A stretch of 64,000 nt of DNA from Catenuloplanes indicus (lineage in GTDB: Bacteria; Actinomycetota; Actinomycetes; Mycobacteriales; Micromonosporaceae). The notes under the pieces were generated by a model that worked only from the letters and a program-made list of their open reading frames with translations, did not search any database and was not told the origin of the DNA. Below are positions 14,474 to 23,680 of this stretch, piece by piece; the first letter of the stretch is position 1; each line of letters starts with the position of its first letter. The translations under genes and the position numbers were made by a program. The stretch spans positions 4,278,001 through 4,342,000 of the forward strand of contig NZ_JAUSUZ010000001.1 in NCBI RefSeq assembly GCF_030813715.1, given 5' to 3'.

Positions 14474-16467
14474 TGGCGCTGGTCACCTTCATGATCGCTG
14501 CTCCGCTGCTGGTCGGTCTGGGCTGCCTGCTGCTGCCGTCGACCAGGCGGGGGCGCTTCCCGGCCGCCGCGTTCGGCATCACCGCGGCCGCGCTCTCGCT
14601 GGCGGCCGCGCTCACGCTGCTGGCCACGGCCGGTGAGCCGGTCAGCGGGACGGTGGAGTGGGTCCGGATCGGCGATCTCACGGTCACGCTCGGGCTGCGC
14701 GCGGACCTGACCGCGATCCAGGTGTCGGTGGCGGTGACCGCGGTGGCGCTGGCCGTGCAGGTCTACTCGCTCGGCTACCTGCACCACGACGAGCGGTACG
14801 CGCCGTACGCCGCCCAGGTCAGCCTGTTCACGGCCGCGATGCTGCTGGTGGTGACCGCGGACGACCTGATCCTGTTGCTGATCGGCTGGGAGGTGATGGG
14901 CGCCTGCTCGTACCTGCTGATCGGCCACGACCGCTCGCTGCCGGAGGCGCCGGCCGCGGCCGTGAAGGCGTTCCTGGTCACCCGGGTCGGCGACGTCGGC
15001 TTCCTGCTCGGCATCGCGTTCCTGGCCGCGCACGCGGGCACCTTCAAGATCCCGGAAATCCTCGCGGGTACGTACCCGGGCTGGATCGCTCTGCTCCTGC
15101 TCGCCGGCGTGGCCGGCAAGAGCGCGCAGTTCCCGCTGCACACCTGGCTGCCGGACGCGATGGCCGGCCCGACGCCGGTCTCCGCGCTGATCCACGCCGC
15201 GACCATGGTGGCGTCCGGCGTGTACGTGGTGGCCCGCCTCTACCCGGTCTTCACCCAGACGCCGCTCGCGATGAGCGTGCTGGGCCTGATCGCGGCCGTG
15301 ACGCTGCTGCTCGGCGCGCTCGCCGCGACCGCGCAGGAGGACATCAAACGCGTGCTGGCCTGGTCGACCGTGTCGCAGATCGGCTACATGACGGCCGCGC
15401 TCGCGGTCGGCGCGCCCGGCGCCGCGATCTTCCATCTGCTCACCCACGCCGCGTTCAAGGCACTGCTCTTCCTGGCCGCCGGTTGCGTGATCCACGCGGT
15501 CGGCAGCAACCTGATGTCCCGGATGGGCGGCCTGCGGCGGAACATGCCGGACGTCTTCTGGTGCACCGTGATCGGGCTGGGCGCGCTGGCCGGGCTGCCG
15601 CCGCTGGCCGGGTTCTGGAGCAAGGAGAGCGTGATCGGCGCCGCGGCCGAGGCGAGCGACGGGCACGGTCAGGTGCCGGCCTGGATCGCGCTGGTCGTCT
15701 GGGTCGCCGCGCTGCTCGGCGTGGCACTGACCGCGTGGTACTCGACGCGCCTGCTGCTGCGCGTCTTCTTCGGTCCGGTCCCGGCTGCCCGCGCGGAGGA
15801 GCCGGAGCGGCCGGCCACGCCGGAGCCGTCGGTCCGGCCCGCGTTCGTCGGCAAGCCCACCTACCTGGAGCTGGAGGCAGCGCGGAAGGCGAAGGCGCTG
15901 GCCCGCAAGGAGGTGCAGGAGGCGGCGGAGACCGCGGAGCCTCCGCCGCCACCGGCGCCACGACCGCTGGACCCGCCCGCGCTGCTGCACTGGCCGGTGA
16001 TGGCGCTGGCCGTACCGAGCGCGCTGCTGGGACTGGTCGCGCTGCTGCCGGACGCGCGCGCCGGCCTCGGGCTCGCCGCGCCGCACGTCTCGCCGTCGCT
16101 GATCCTGGCGCTCGCGCTGCTGGCCGCGGGCGCGGCGACCGCGTGGTGGCTCTGGCGCCGCCGGCCGGACGCGGACCCGGCCGGCGTGCTCGGCCACTTC
16201 CGGCCGCTACTCGCCGACGCGTTCCATCTAGATCAAATTCAAGATCTTTCCATGGTACGGCCGACCCGTGAGCTGTCCGCTGTGCTGCTACGCGTCGACG
16301 AGTCGGTGGTGGACGGCGCGGTCGAGGGCGCCGGGCGCGGCACCAGCGGTCTCGGCGGACTGCTCGCCCGCGCGCACCGAGCGCCGCTGCCCCGCGCGGC
16401 CACCGCACTGCTGGCCGGTGTGGTGCTGATCGGCCTCGCGGCCGCGATCCTCGGCGGTGCCGCATGA
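14473..16467 (+). CDS. nuoL: NADH-quinone oxidoreductase subunit L
   Basis: Distal antiporter-like subunit of complex I, 664 residues. The family segment GWEVMGACSYLLIGHDRSL holds the key Glu of the proton channel, and HAATMVASGVYVVARL and WSTVSQIGYM are conserved. A lineage-specific charged and proline-rich insert of about 70 residues lies between late helices (about residues 435-505: PAARAEEPERPATPEP, then an Ala/Lys/Glu helix-like run, then PPPPPAPRP). It is coupled to nuoK (TGATG) and to nuoM (ATGA). Identity is certain; the role of the insert is not. Confidence 0.96.
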   Translation: MALVTFMIAAPLLVGLGCLLLPSTRRGRFPAAAFGITAAALSLAAALTLLATAGEPVSGTVEWVRIGDLTVTLGLRADLTAIQVSVAVTAVALAVQVYSLGYLHHDERYAPYAAQVSLFTAAMLLVVTADDLILLLIGWEVMGACSYLLIGHDRSLPEAPAAAVKAFLVTRVGDVGFLLGIAFLAAHAGTFKIPEILAGTYPGWIALLLLAGVAGKSAQFPLHTWLPDAMAGPTPVSALIHAATMVASGVYVVARLYPVFTQTPLAMSVLGLIAAVTLLLGALAATAQEDIKRVLAWSTVSQIGYMTAALAVGAPGAAIFHLLTHAAFKALLFLAAGCVIHAVGSNLMSRMGGLRRNMPDVFWCTVIGLGALAGLPPLAGFWSKESVIGAAAEASDGHGQVPAWIALVVWVAALLGVALTAWYSTRLLLRVFFGPVPAARAEEPERPATPEPSVRPAFVGKPTYLELEAARKAKALARKEVQEAAETAEPPPPPAPRPLDPPALLHWPVMALAVPSALLGLVALLPDARAGLGLAAPHVSPSLILALALLAAGAATAWWLWRRRPDADPAGVLGHFRPLLADAFHLDQIQDLSMVRPTRELSAVLLRVDESVVDGAVEGAGRGTSGLGGLLARAHRAPLPRAATALLAGVVLIGLAAAILGGAA

Positions 16468-18152
16468 ACCCGGACGTCTCCGCCGTACTGCTGGTCGCGG
16501 TGCTGGCCGTGCCCGGGCTCGGCGCGCTCGCGGTGGCGCTGCTGCCGGCCGCGCGCGACCGTCAGGCCCGGGTGCTCGGCACCGTGATCGCCGCGGTGAC
16601 GCTGGCCGTTGCCGTGCCGCTGCGGTGGGGTAGCGCGGAGTTCGGCTGGTTCGCGTACACCCCGTCCCAGGCGCCGCCACTGGTGCCGTGGGCGCTGGTC
16701 GACCTGCCCTGGGTACCCGCGCTGGATCTGCGGTTCCAGCTCGGGGTGGACGCGATCTCGTACCCGCTGGTGGTGCTGACCGCGCTGCTCACGTTGCTCT
16801 GCTGCGGCTACACGGTCTGGCGCGTGCCGCCGGGCGGACCGGGACGGCTGCTCACCGCGCTGCTGCTGGCGATCGAGGTCGGCATTCTCGGCACGTTCCT
16901 CGCATTCGACCTGCTCCTGTTCTTCGTGTTCTTCGAGGTCGTGCTGCTGCCGATGTACGCGGTGATCGCGGTCTGGGGCGGCGCGCACTACGGCCCGGAC
17001 TCGGCCGGCCGCGCACCGCAGCGCGCGGCGGCCCGGAAGTTCGCGCTCTACACGCTCTTCGGTTCGGTGCTGCTGCTGGTCGGCGTGCTGCTCGTGGTGA
17101 CGTCCGCCGGGACGTCGTCCATGTTCGCGTTCCCGCTGCCGCTGGACCGGGGGACGCAGGTCTTCGCGTTCACGCTGCTGGCGATCGCGTTCGCGGTGAA
17201 GAGCCCGCTTTGGCCGCTGCACACCTGGCTGCCGGACGCGCACACGCAGGCGCCGACCGTGGGCAGCGTGATCCTGGCCGGGGTGCTGCTCAAGATGGGT
17301 ACGTACGGTCTGATCCGGGTCGGGCTCGGCGCCGCACCGGAGGGCGCGCAGGCGGCGTCCGGCGTGCTCGGCGTGCTGGCGGTCGCGGCGATCATCATCG
17401 GGTCGCTGGTCTGCCTGGCACAGACCGAGCTGAAGCGGTTGATCGCGTACTCGTCGATCGGGCACATGGGCTTCGTGCTGCTCGGCATCGCCACGCTCAC
17501 CGCCACCGGGATCCAGGCCGCGCTGCTCGGCAACATCGCCCACGGCGTCATCACCGGGCTCCTGTTCTTCCTGGCCGGGGCCGTGAAGGACCGCGCGCAC
17601 ACCGGCCGGCTGGACGAGTTGGGCGGCCTGCGGGAGAACGCGCCCCGGCTGGCCGGGCTGCTCGGCTTCGCCGCGATCGCGTCGCTCGGGCTGCCCGGGC
17701 TGGCCGGGTTCTGGGGCGAGGCGTTCGCGGTGGTCGCGGCCGTGCAGCGGGGCGGCGGGCTGTGGATCACGCTGGCCGTGCTGGCCGCGGCCGGTGGCGC
17801 GCTGACCGCGGCGTACCTGCTGCGGCTGCTGCGCCGGGTGACCCACGGACCGGCCTCGCCGGCGGTGTCGCTGCTGGTCCCGTCGTGGTCGGTGGCGGGC
17901 GCGCTCGCCGCGGCGGTCGCCTCCCGCACCGGCGGCGACGGCCCTTCCGGGAGCGGCAGCAGCGGCGACGAGGAGGAGCCGGTGGTGGCCGGGCTGCCGG
18001 AGCGGCTGGCGCCCGGGTGGCCGACCGCGGCCGAGCTGCTGGCCTGGTCGCCGCTGGTGATCCTGGTGCTGCTGCTCGGCGTGTATCCCGCGCTGGTGCT
18101 CTCCGGCACGGACGTGCCGATCGGTGACCTCCTGGAGGCGGTACGCCCGTGA
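16464..18152 (+). CDS. nuoM: NADH-quinone oxidoreductase subunit M
   Basis: Antiporter-like proton-pumping subunit, 562 residues. Conserved features include the FFEVVLLPMYAVIAVWGG helix with its Glu, FAVKSPLWPLHTWLPDAH, and LIAYSSIGHMGFV. A disordered Gly/Ser and acidic insert (about residues 465-515, including SGSGSSGDEEEP) lies near the C-terminus, before the last helix. Start codon overlaps the nuoL stop by four bases. Confidence 0.96.
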   Translation: MNPDVSAVLLVAVLAVPGLGALAVALLPAARDRQARVLGTVIAAVTLAVAVPLRWGSAEFGWFAYTPSQAPPLVPWALVDLPWVPALDLRFQLGVDAISYPLVVLTALLTLLCCGYTVWRVPPGGPGRLLTALLLAIEVGILGTFLAFDLLLFFVFFEVVLLPMYAVIAVWGGAHYGPDSAGRAPQRAAARKFALYTLFGSVLLLVGVLLVVTSAGTSSMFAFPLPLDRGTQVFAFTLLAIAFAVKSPLWPLHTWLPDAHTQAPTVGSVILAGVLLKMGTYGLIRVGLGAAPEGAQAASGVLGVLAVAAIIIGSLVCLAQTELKRLIAYSSIGHMGFVLLGIATLTATGIQAALLGNIAHGVITGLLFFLAGAVKDRAHTGRLDELGGLRENAPRLAGLLGFAAIASLGLPGLAGFWGEAFAVVAAVQRGGGLWITLAVLAAAGGALTAAYLLRLLRRVTHGPASPAVSLLVPSWSVAGALAAAVASRTGGDGPSGSGSSGDEEEPVVAGLPERLAPGWPTAAELLAWSPLVILVLLLGVYPALVLSGTDVPIGDLLEAVRP

Positions 18153-19789
18153 CCATCGACCAGATGGCGCTGCTCCCGGCGTACGTCGCCGCCGTGACCG
18201 CCGTGCTCGTGCTGCTGATCGACCTGTTCGGGCCGCCGCGCGCGGTCCTCGCCGGTACCGCGGCCGGTGCGGTGCTGACCGCGGCCGCGGCGGTGGTCAC
18301 CGGCACCGGGCCGGACCGGGGCTCGTTCTGTGCCGGTGACGCCTGCTCGTACCTGGCGACGAACCGCGCCGCGCTGGTCGGCGCGCTGTTCGCGCTGCTG
18401 GCCCTGGCGGTGCTGGCGCTCTCCACGCCGATGCTGCGCGCCGGTGCGGTGCCGGTCGGCGAGCACTGCTTCCTGCTCGCCTGCTCGATGACCGGCGGCG
18501 TGGTGCTCGGCGCGGCCGGCGACCTGATCACGCTGATCGTGGCGCTGGAGACGCTGACGCTGCCGCTCTACCTGCTGGTCGGGCTGCGCCGCAGCGCCTC
18601 GCCGCAGGCGGTCTTCACCGGCGCGGGCGCACCGGCCTACCCGGAGCCGGACCCGGAGGACGGCGACGTGCGGCTGCACGCGGAGGAGGAGGTGGCGGCG
18701 GAACAGCTGCGCATGCAGCGCGCCGGTGCGGACTCCGCGGTGACGTTCTTCGTGGTCAGCGTGGTGGCGACGTCGATCACGCTGCTCGGTGCCGCGCTGC
18801 TCTACGCCGCGACCGGCGCGCTGCACCTGTCCACGCTGTCGGCCGCGCTCGTCTCCGGCCCGGCCGGCGACGGCGCGCTCGGTTCGGGTCCGGCCGGCGC
18901 GCTCGGGGCCGGTGCGCCTGGATCCGCCGGGGTGCCGCCGGGATCCGCCGCGGCACTGGTCGGGGCCGGGTGTGCGCTGCTGGTGGCCGGGCTCGCGTTC
19001 AAGGTCGCGGCCGTGCCGTTCCACGCGTGGGCGCCGGCCACCTACGACGGCGCGCCGCTGCCGGTCGCCGCTTACCTCTCCACCGCGTCCAAGCTCGGCG
19101 GCGTGGTGGCGCTGCTCGCGGTCGCCGGTGTGCTGCCGGTCGCGGACACCGGCCGGGTGCTGGCCGTGCTCGCGGTGCTGACCATGACGGTCGGCAACGT
19201 GGTGGCGCTGCGCCAGACCCGTACCGTCCGCCTGCTGGCCTGGTCGTCCGTCGCGCAGGCCGGATACATCCTGGCGCCGCTCGGCGCGCTCGCGAGCGGG
19301 TCCCCGCTTTCGATCGTGGCTGCGTCGCTCGCCTATGCCGCGTTCTTCGTGCTGCTGGAACTGGCCGCGTTCGCCGCCGTGGTGGCACTGCGCCCGGTCG
19401 CGGCGGACGGTGGCGACCTGGCCGACTTCCACGGCGTGGCCCGGCGGGCGCCGTGGACCGGCGGGATGCTGGCGTTCGCGCTGATCGGCCTGACCGGGCT
19501 GCCACCGGCGCTGGCCGGCCTGTTCGCCAAGGTGACCGTGGTCCGCGCGCTGGTCGACGGCGACGCCGCGTGGCTGGCCCTGGTCGTGGCGCTCAACGCG
19601 GTGATCGGCCTGGCCTACTACGTGCGCGTCGCCGCGCTGCTCTACGGCACCCCGACCCGCGACGGATCGGCCGGCACCGGCTGGTCTCACGTCCCGTGGC
19701 CGGTCGGCACCGTCCTGGTCATCGCGACCGTGCTCGCCGTCCTGCTCGGCTTCGCCCCGGAGCCCCTGCTGCGCCTCACCGCCCTCTGA
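18149..19789 (+). CDS. nuoN: NADH-quinone oxidoreductase subunit N
   Basis: Third antiporter-like subunit, 546 residues, starting at a GTG that overlaps the nuoM stop. Family segments include LIVALETLTLPLYLLVGLRR (channel Glu), KVAAVPFHAWAPATYDGAP and LAWSSVAQAGYIL. An acidic insert of about 45 residues (about 147-193, with PEPDPEDGDVRLHAEEE) interrupts the region after the ALET helix, where short-loop homologues have few residues. Last gene of the operon. Confidence 0.96.
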   Translation: MTIDQMALLPAYVAAVTAVLVLLIDLFGPPRAVLAGTAAGAVLTAAAAVVTGTGPDRGSFCAGDACSYLATNRAALVGALFALLALAVLALSTPMLRAGAVPVGEHCFLLACSMTGGVVLGAAGDLITLIVALETLTLPLYLLVGLRRSASPQAVFTGAGAPAYPEPDPEDGDVRLHAEEEVAAEQLRMQRAGADSAVTFFVVSVVATSITLLGAALLYAATGALHLSTLSAALVSGPAGDGALGSGPAGALGAGAPGSAGVPPGSAAALVGAGCALLVAGLAFKVAAVPFHAWAPATYDGAPLPVAAYLSTASKLGGVVALLAVAGVLPVADTGRVLAVLAVLTMTVGNVVALRQTRTVRLLAWSSVAQAGYILAPLGALASGSPLSIVAASLAYAAFFVLLELAAFAAVVALRPVAADGGDLADFHGVARRAPWTGGMLAFALIGLTGLPPALAGLFAKVTVVRALVDGDAAWLALVVALNAVIGLAYYVRVAALLYGTPTRDGSAGTGWSHVPWPVGTVLVIATVLAVLLGFAPEPLLRLTAL

Positions 19790-19872
19790 CCGCGCCCGTC
19801 GTTGCGGCGCACGCCGCGGTTCTCGGTGACCAGCGGCGGAACCGGAAGGGAGGCCGCCCGCGGCCGACCGGT

Positions 19873-19919
19873 GCCCGCGGGAGCGTGCGGGCAGCACCAC
19901 GCCGGAAGCGGGAAGATCG
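19873..19919 (+). repeat. Dispersed intergenic repeat, copy A
   Basis: Hairpin GCCCGC-(8)-GCGGGC followed by CACCACGCCGGAAGCGGG and GAAGATCG. Near-identical copies lie at 22654, 37051 and, inverted, 47001. This copy sits between nuoN and htpX; just after it GAAGATC and GATCTTC form a second short inverted repeat. No coding potential. Confidence 0.75.
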
Positions 19920-20054
19920 AGCTTTTGATCTTCGGCCCTTTCAGCCCGTGCTGAGTGATTGCTCAGCCAAGTCACAGCGCGGCGCGGACTATCGAGAAGC
20001 ACGAACCGGTTTCACCTTGCGTGGGCCACCAGCCCACTCGATGGAGGAGTCACC

Positions 20055-20900
20055 GTGCACAGTCACCACAACGGACTCAAGACGGCCGCCCTGTTGGGCC
20101 TGCTCACGGCCATGATCCTGGGCGTGGGGTACTGGTTCGGCGGCAGCGGCGGCCTGGTCGCCGCCGTCCTGCTCTCGCTCGGCATGAACGCGGCCGGCTA
20201 CTTCTGGAGCGACCGGATCGCGCTGCGGTCGATGAACGCACGGCCGGTCAGCGAGGCCGAGTTCCCGGCGCTCTACCGGATGGTCCGCGAGCTCGCGACC
20301 GAGGCCGGCCAGCCGATGCCGCGGCTCTATGTGAGCCCGACGATGCAGCCGAACGCGTTCGCGACCGGCCGCAACCCGGCGCACGCGGCCGTCGCGGTCA
20401 CCACCGGCATCACTCAGCTGCTCGACTACCGCGAGCTGCGCGCCGTCATCGGCCATGAACTCTCGCACGTCTACAACCGCGACATCTTGATCTCCAGCGT
20501 CGCGGCCGGCCTCGCCGGAATCATCACGATGCTGGCGAACCTGGCGTTCTTCATTCCGCTCGGCGACGACGAGGACGCGCCGAACCCGGCCGTGCTGCTA
20601 CTCATGATCGTCCTGGGCCCGATCGCGGCCGGCATCATTCAGCTCGCGATCAGCCGCAACCGCGAGTTCGAGGCGGACGCATCCGGCGCCCGGCTCACCC
20701 GCGACCCGCTCGCACTGGCCGAGGCCCTCCGCAAGATCTCCTACGGTACGCAGCGCCTCCCGCTGCCGGCCGACGCGAAGATCGCCACGTCCGCGCACCT
20801 CATGATCGCCAACCCGCTGTCCGGCGGCGGCCTGTCCGCGCTGTTCTCCACGCACCCACCGATGGAGGAGCGCATCCGCCGCCTCCACGCGATGGCCTGA
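20055..20900 (+). CDS. htpX: Membrane zinc metalloprotease HtpX
   Basis: M48-family protease for quality control of membrane proteins. The 281-residue product starts at a GTG (VHSHHNGLKTAALLG) with a GGAGGAG site six bases upstream. It has two N-terminal helices, the zinc motif HELSH with the third ligand Glu in NREFEADASGA, two more hydrophobic segments between them, and a C-terminal FSTHPPMEERIRRL. It is followed by a strong terminator. Monocistronic; 265 bases downstream of nuoN with a repeat in between. Confidence 0.95.
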   Translation: MHSHHNGLKTAALLGLLTAMILGVGYWFGGSGGLVAAVLLSLGMNAAGYFWSDRIALRSMNARPVSEAEFPALYRMVRELATEAGQPMPRLYVSPTMQPNAFATGRNPAHAAVAVTTGITQLLDYRELRAVIGHELSHVYNRDILISSVAAGLAGIITMLANLAFFIPLGDDEDAPNPAVLLLMIVLGPIAAGIIQLAISRNREFEADASGARLTRDPLALAEALRKISYGTQRLPLPADAKIATSAHLMIANPLSGGGLSALFSTHPPMEERIRRLHAMA

Positions 20901-20911
20901 TCCTCACTCCC

Positions 20912-20944
20912 GCGGCCCCCGCCTTCCCCCGTGGCGGGGGCCGC
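20912..20944 (+). terminator. Intrinsic terminator after htpX
   Basis: Twelve-base stem GCGGCCCCCGCC / GGCGGGGGCCGC with a nine-base loop, 12 bases after the htpX stop, followed by TTC. Confidence 0.8.
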
Positions 20945-21042
20945 TTCACGTCCACGGCCCGGCGGCCGGACCTCATCAGCGGCGCCGACACGCCAGCGGC
21001 GGCGTCATGGCGACTGACAGCTGGGAGCGCTGGCGTCGGCCG

Positions 21043-21210
21043 CGGTGTCGTGGCGGCCGGCGGTTGCTGTCGGTGGCGGCGTTCTGTTGGCCAGCGGGGC
21101 TGGCACGCGGGCTGCGGTGTCCTGGCTGCCGGCGGTGCTGTCGGCGGCGGCGTTCTGTTAGCCAGCGGCGCTGGCGCGGGGGCGCGGCGTCGTGGTGGTC
21201 GGCGGCATCC
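21043..21210. repeat. GC-rich tandem repeat, period about 70-72 bp
   Basis: Units begin CGGTGTCGTGG at 21043, CGGTGTCCTGG at 21115 and a truncated CGGCGTCGTGG at 21185. Each full unit contains GGCGGCGTTCTGTT and an inverted GCCAGCG..CGCTGGC motif. The period is not a multiple of three throughout, which argues against coding. Confidence 0.7.
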
Positions 21211-21212
21211 AT

Positions 21213-21329
21213 GCCCGGTAGCTGCCGCATACGCAGCGTCGCGGCTGGTGAAGCGCCGCGCCCGCGGGACGCTCCGTGCCCGGTGGCTGCCGCGCGCAGT
21301 GTCGCGACTGCAAACGCCGCGTCCCGCGG
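21213..21329. repeat. Second tandem repeat pair, period 65 bp
   Basis: Two copies of a block starting GCCCGGTAGCTGCCGC (21213) and GCCCGGTGGCTGCCGC (21278), both ending in a CCGCG-rich CCCGCGG. The pair abuts the 72-bp repeat array and belongs to the same low-complexity region. Confidence 0.6.
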
Positions 21330-21428
21330 CCGGGGGCCGGGGGCCGGTGAGCATGCCGCCTCGCCACGGAGGGCTCCGGTGTGACCGCGGTGTGACCGAG
21401 CCCTCCGTGCGTCAGCGGACGCCCTCGC

Positions 21429-21923
21429 TCAGCGGTAGTTGGTGAACTGCAGCGCCACGCCGAAGTCCTCCGACTTCAGCAGCGCGATGACCGCCTGCAG
21501 GTCGTCCTTCTTCTTGCCGGTCACCCGCAGCGAGTCACCCTGGATCTGCGCCTGCACACCCTTCGGCCCCTCGTCCCGGATCTTCTTGCTGATCTGCTTC
21601 GCCTTGTCCGTCGCGATGCCCTGGATGATCTTGCAGTCGATCTTGTGCGTCTTGCCCGACGACCGCGGCTCACCCGCCTCCAGCGACTTCAGCGAGATGT
21701 TCCGCTTGATCAGCTTCTCCTTGAAGACCTCCAGGGCAGCATTCACCCGATCCTCGGTCTCCGCCGTGATCGTGACGCCGTCCTCACCCGCCCAGTCGAT
21801 CTCCGCACCCGTGCCACGGAAGTCGAAGCGCTGACTCAGCTCCTTCGCGGTCTGGCGAAGGGCGTTGTCCACCTCCTGGTGCTCCACCTTGCTGACGATG
21901 TCGAACGACGGGTTGGCTGCCAT
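21429..21923 (-). CDS. YajQ family nucleotide-binding protein
   Basis: 164-residue UPF0234/YajQ protein with two ferredoxin-like folds. Recognisable segments are [29 protein letters not shown] and [20 protein letters not shown]. Some members bind nucleotides or cyclic di-GMP and interact with transcription factors; the role here is unknown. ATG at 21923 begins [11 protein letters not shown], the family start; the open frame upstream is not conserved. Confidence 0.93.
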   Translation of the reverse strand: MAANPSFDIVSKVEHQEVDNALRQTAKELSQRFDFRGTGAEIDWAGEDGVTITAETEDRVNAALEVFKEKLIKRNISLKSLEAGEPRSSGKTHKIDCKIIQGIATDKAKQISKKIRDEGPKGVQAQIQGDSLRVTGKKKDDLQAVIALLKSEDFGVALQFTNYR

Positions 21924-22083
21924 GCCTCTGCTCCTGCTGTTCCTGCTGGGACCTATGAGATTGTCTCGGTCGGGCTCGTTTCCGACCCCGCCCACCCTGC
22001 CGACCGTACCCGGTTGCAGACCCCCCGAGGGCTCCCGCTATTCTGGCTCTCGCCAGCGCGTCACGTACGCGGTGGTGCGCCTT

Positions 22084-22164
22084 GGCGGGTTGCCCGAGCG
22101 GCCAATGGGAGCGGACTGTAAATCCGTCGCGAAAGCTACAGAGGTTCGAATCCTCTACCCGCCA
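22084..22164 (+). tRNA. tRNA-Tyr (GTA anticodon)
   Basis: 81-base class II tRNA with long variable arm, starting GGCGGGTTGCCCGAGCGG. Acceptor GGCGGGT pairs with ACCCGCC, anticodon loop CTGTAAA carries GTA, T-arm is GGTTCGAATCC, discriminator A. CCA is encoded directly after (22165-22167), unlike the other tRNAs in the window. Confidence 0.97.
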
Positions 22165-22177
22165 CCACAGGCAAAGA

Positions 22178-22215
22178 AAGGCCCCTCACCTGCTGAAACA
22201 GCGGGGAGGGGCCTT
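22178..22215 (+). terminator. Intrinsic terminator after tRNA-Tyr
   Basis: Stem AAGGCCCCTC / GAGGGGCCTT with internal CGCTGTTT-type mismatch region, followed by CTTCTT; 14 bases after the tRNA. Confidence 0.85.
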
Positions 22216-22716
22216 CTTCGTGGGTCTTACTCGATCGCACGTGATCTGATTCGTCGCGGCGAATGAGCGGCGAGCTTCGAGCAATGTTCAGCCTGTTTCA
22301 GTAGCAGCCCATGCCGCAGGTGGTATGGCACGACCACCACGCCGGCCTGGATCTCCTCAGCGGTAGGCCCGCTCGCGCTTCCAGGCGGTCAAACGCGCGT
22401 TGCCGGTCACCGCCCGCCCGGGGCGCCGCCTCGTACCGGCAGGTGGATTCGACCCATGGCCGTAAATGAGCGGGCCGGGTTTGCAGGTGGTCGTAGAGCG
22501 GCCCGCCGCCAGCCACGCTCAGCAGAGCCGCCCTTGACCGCAGCGGTGTGACCGATGACACCAAAGCCGCCCGGAAGCGTTCTGCCCAAGGCAGGCCGAG
22601 CTTGTGGAGTATCGGCTGGCGTCGGAGTCTGGTCTTGGCGATGCGGAACCGGGTCCCGCGGGAGCGTGCGGAGAGCGGCCACGCCGGAAGTAGGAGAGGC
22701 TGCTTCTGGTCTGTTG
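22216..22716. other. Gene-free stretch downstream of nuoH
   Basis: About 500 bases between the tRNA-Tyr terminator and the nuoH stop. Several ORFs cross it but none shows a recognisable protein, consistent codon use or a ribosome site. It contains repeat copy B. It may be decayed sequence. Confidence 0.6.
22654..22698 (+). repeat. Dispersed intergenic repeat, copy B
   Basis: Most diverged copy: TCCCGCGGGAGCGTGCGG, then GGCCACGCCGGAAGTAGG. It matches copy A over the loop and the CCACGCCGGAAG core but lacks the full second stem arm and the GATC end. Confidence 0.65.
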
Positions 22717-23679
22717 CTAGATCGCCAGCCGGACCGCGGCTGTCAGGACCAGCTGGGCCAGGGCAACCGGGACGAGGATGAGCCAGCAGAGGCGTTGGAG
22801 TTGGTCCTCGCGGAGGCGGGGGTAGGAGACGCGGAGCCAGATGATGAGGAAGGCGACCGCGAAGATCTTGGTTAGGGTCCAGAGCCAGCCGAGGGTGTCG
22901 TCGGCGAACGGGCCGCGCCAGCCGCCGAGGAAGAGGACGGTGGTGAGGGCGGAGATGACGACGATGCCGACGTATTCGGCAAGCAGGAAGAAGGCGAAGC
23001 GGAGCCCGGTGTATTCGGTCAGGTAGCCGAAGACCAGCTCGGAGTCGGCGATCGGCATGTCGAACGGGGGGCGGCGGATCTCGGCGAGTGCGGCGATGAA
23101 GAAGACCGCGAGTGCGGGGGCCTGCCAGAGCAGCCACCAGGGGTGCCAGGCCTCGACGATGCCGGGGAGGGACAGCGTGCCGGCGGCCATGGCGACGCTG
23201 GCGGCGGCCAGGACCAGCGGGAGTTCGTAGCCGAGCAGCTGTGCGGCGCCGCGGAGGCCGCCGAGCAGGGCGTACTTGTTCGCGGAGGCCCAGGCGGACA
23301 TCAGGACGGCGACCACGCCGACGCCGACCACGGCGAGGACGAAGAAGAGGCCGATGTCCAGCGGCTGGGCGACCAGGTCGCCGGGGCCGAGCGGGATGAC
23401 CAGCAGGACCAGCAGGTACGGGACGAGCGCGATCAGCGGGGCGAGTTTGAAGACCGGGGCGTCGGCGGCTCGCGGGGTGACGTCCTCCTTCTGCACGAAC
23501 TTGACGCCGTCCGCGACGAGCTGGGCCCAGCCGTGGAACGCACCGGCGTACATCGGGCCGAGACGGCCCTGCATGTGCGCCATCACCTTGTGTTCGACCT
23601 GGCCGACGATGAGCGGCAGGGTGAGGAACGCGACCACCACGCCGGCGATCCGGATCAGCAGTTCCAGCCAGAGCGGCAT
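22717..23679 (-). CDS. nuoH: NADH-quinone oxidoreductase subunit H
   Basis: Membrane subunit that forms the heel of complex I and, with NuoB and NuoD, the quinone-binding chamber. The 320-residue product has eight or so helices and the conserved GRLGPMYAGAFHGWAQLVAD, AEIRRPPFDMPIADSELV and GYLTEYTGLRFA. The ATG at 23679 lies one base after the nuoC stop. In standard nuo operons it lies between nuoG and nuoI; here it is in a two-gene unit with nuoC. Confidence 0.95.
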   Translation of the reverse strand: MPLWLELLIRIAGVVVAFLTLPLIVGQVEHKVMAHMQGRLGPMYAGAFHGWAQLVADGVKFVQKEDVTPRAADAPVFKLAPLIALVPYLLVLLVIPLGPGDLVAQPLDIGLFFVLAVVGVGVVAVLMSAWASANKYALLGGLRGAAQLLGYELPLVLAAASVAMAAGTLSLPGIVEAWHPWWLLWQAPALAVFFIAALAEIRRPPFDMPIADSELVFGYLTEYTGLRFAFFLLAEYVGIVVISALTTVLFLGGWRGPFADDTLGWLWTLTKIFAVAFLIIWLRVSYPRLREDQLQRLCWLILVPVALAQLVLTAAVRLAI

Positions 23680-23680
23680 G

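Larger units (their letters stand above)
20945..21428. other. Gene-free stretch between htpX and yajQ
   Basis: About 480 bases, dominated by degenerate GC-rich tandem repeats (annotated separately). The ORFs that cross it on both strands differ completely from any family and follow the repeats, so no gene is called. Confidence 0.7.

Noticed and set aside
17048-20002. Very long minus-strand open frames opposite the nuo genes (up to 984 codons), with similar ones elsewhere such as 14416-16197 and 8169-10022
   Set aside because: High-GC codon bias keeps the complementary frame open. The products are Arg/Gly/Pro/His-rich, without family motifs, while the opposite strand encodes clear complex I subunits or the GGDEF/EAL protein.
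22216-22716. Hypothetical proteins in the gap downstream of nuoH
   Set aside because: None of the frames has a ribosome site, recognisable motif or consistent composition; a dispersed repeat lies inside.
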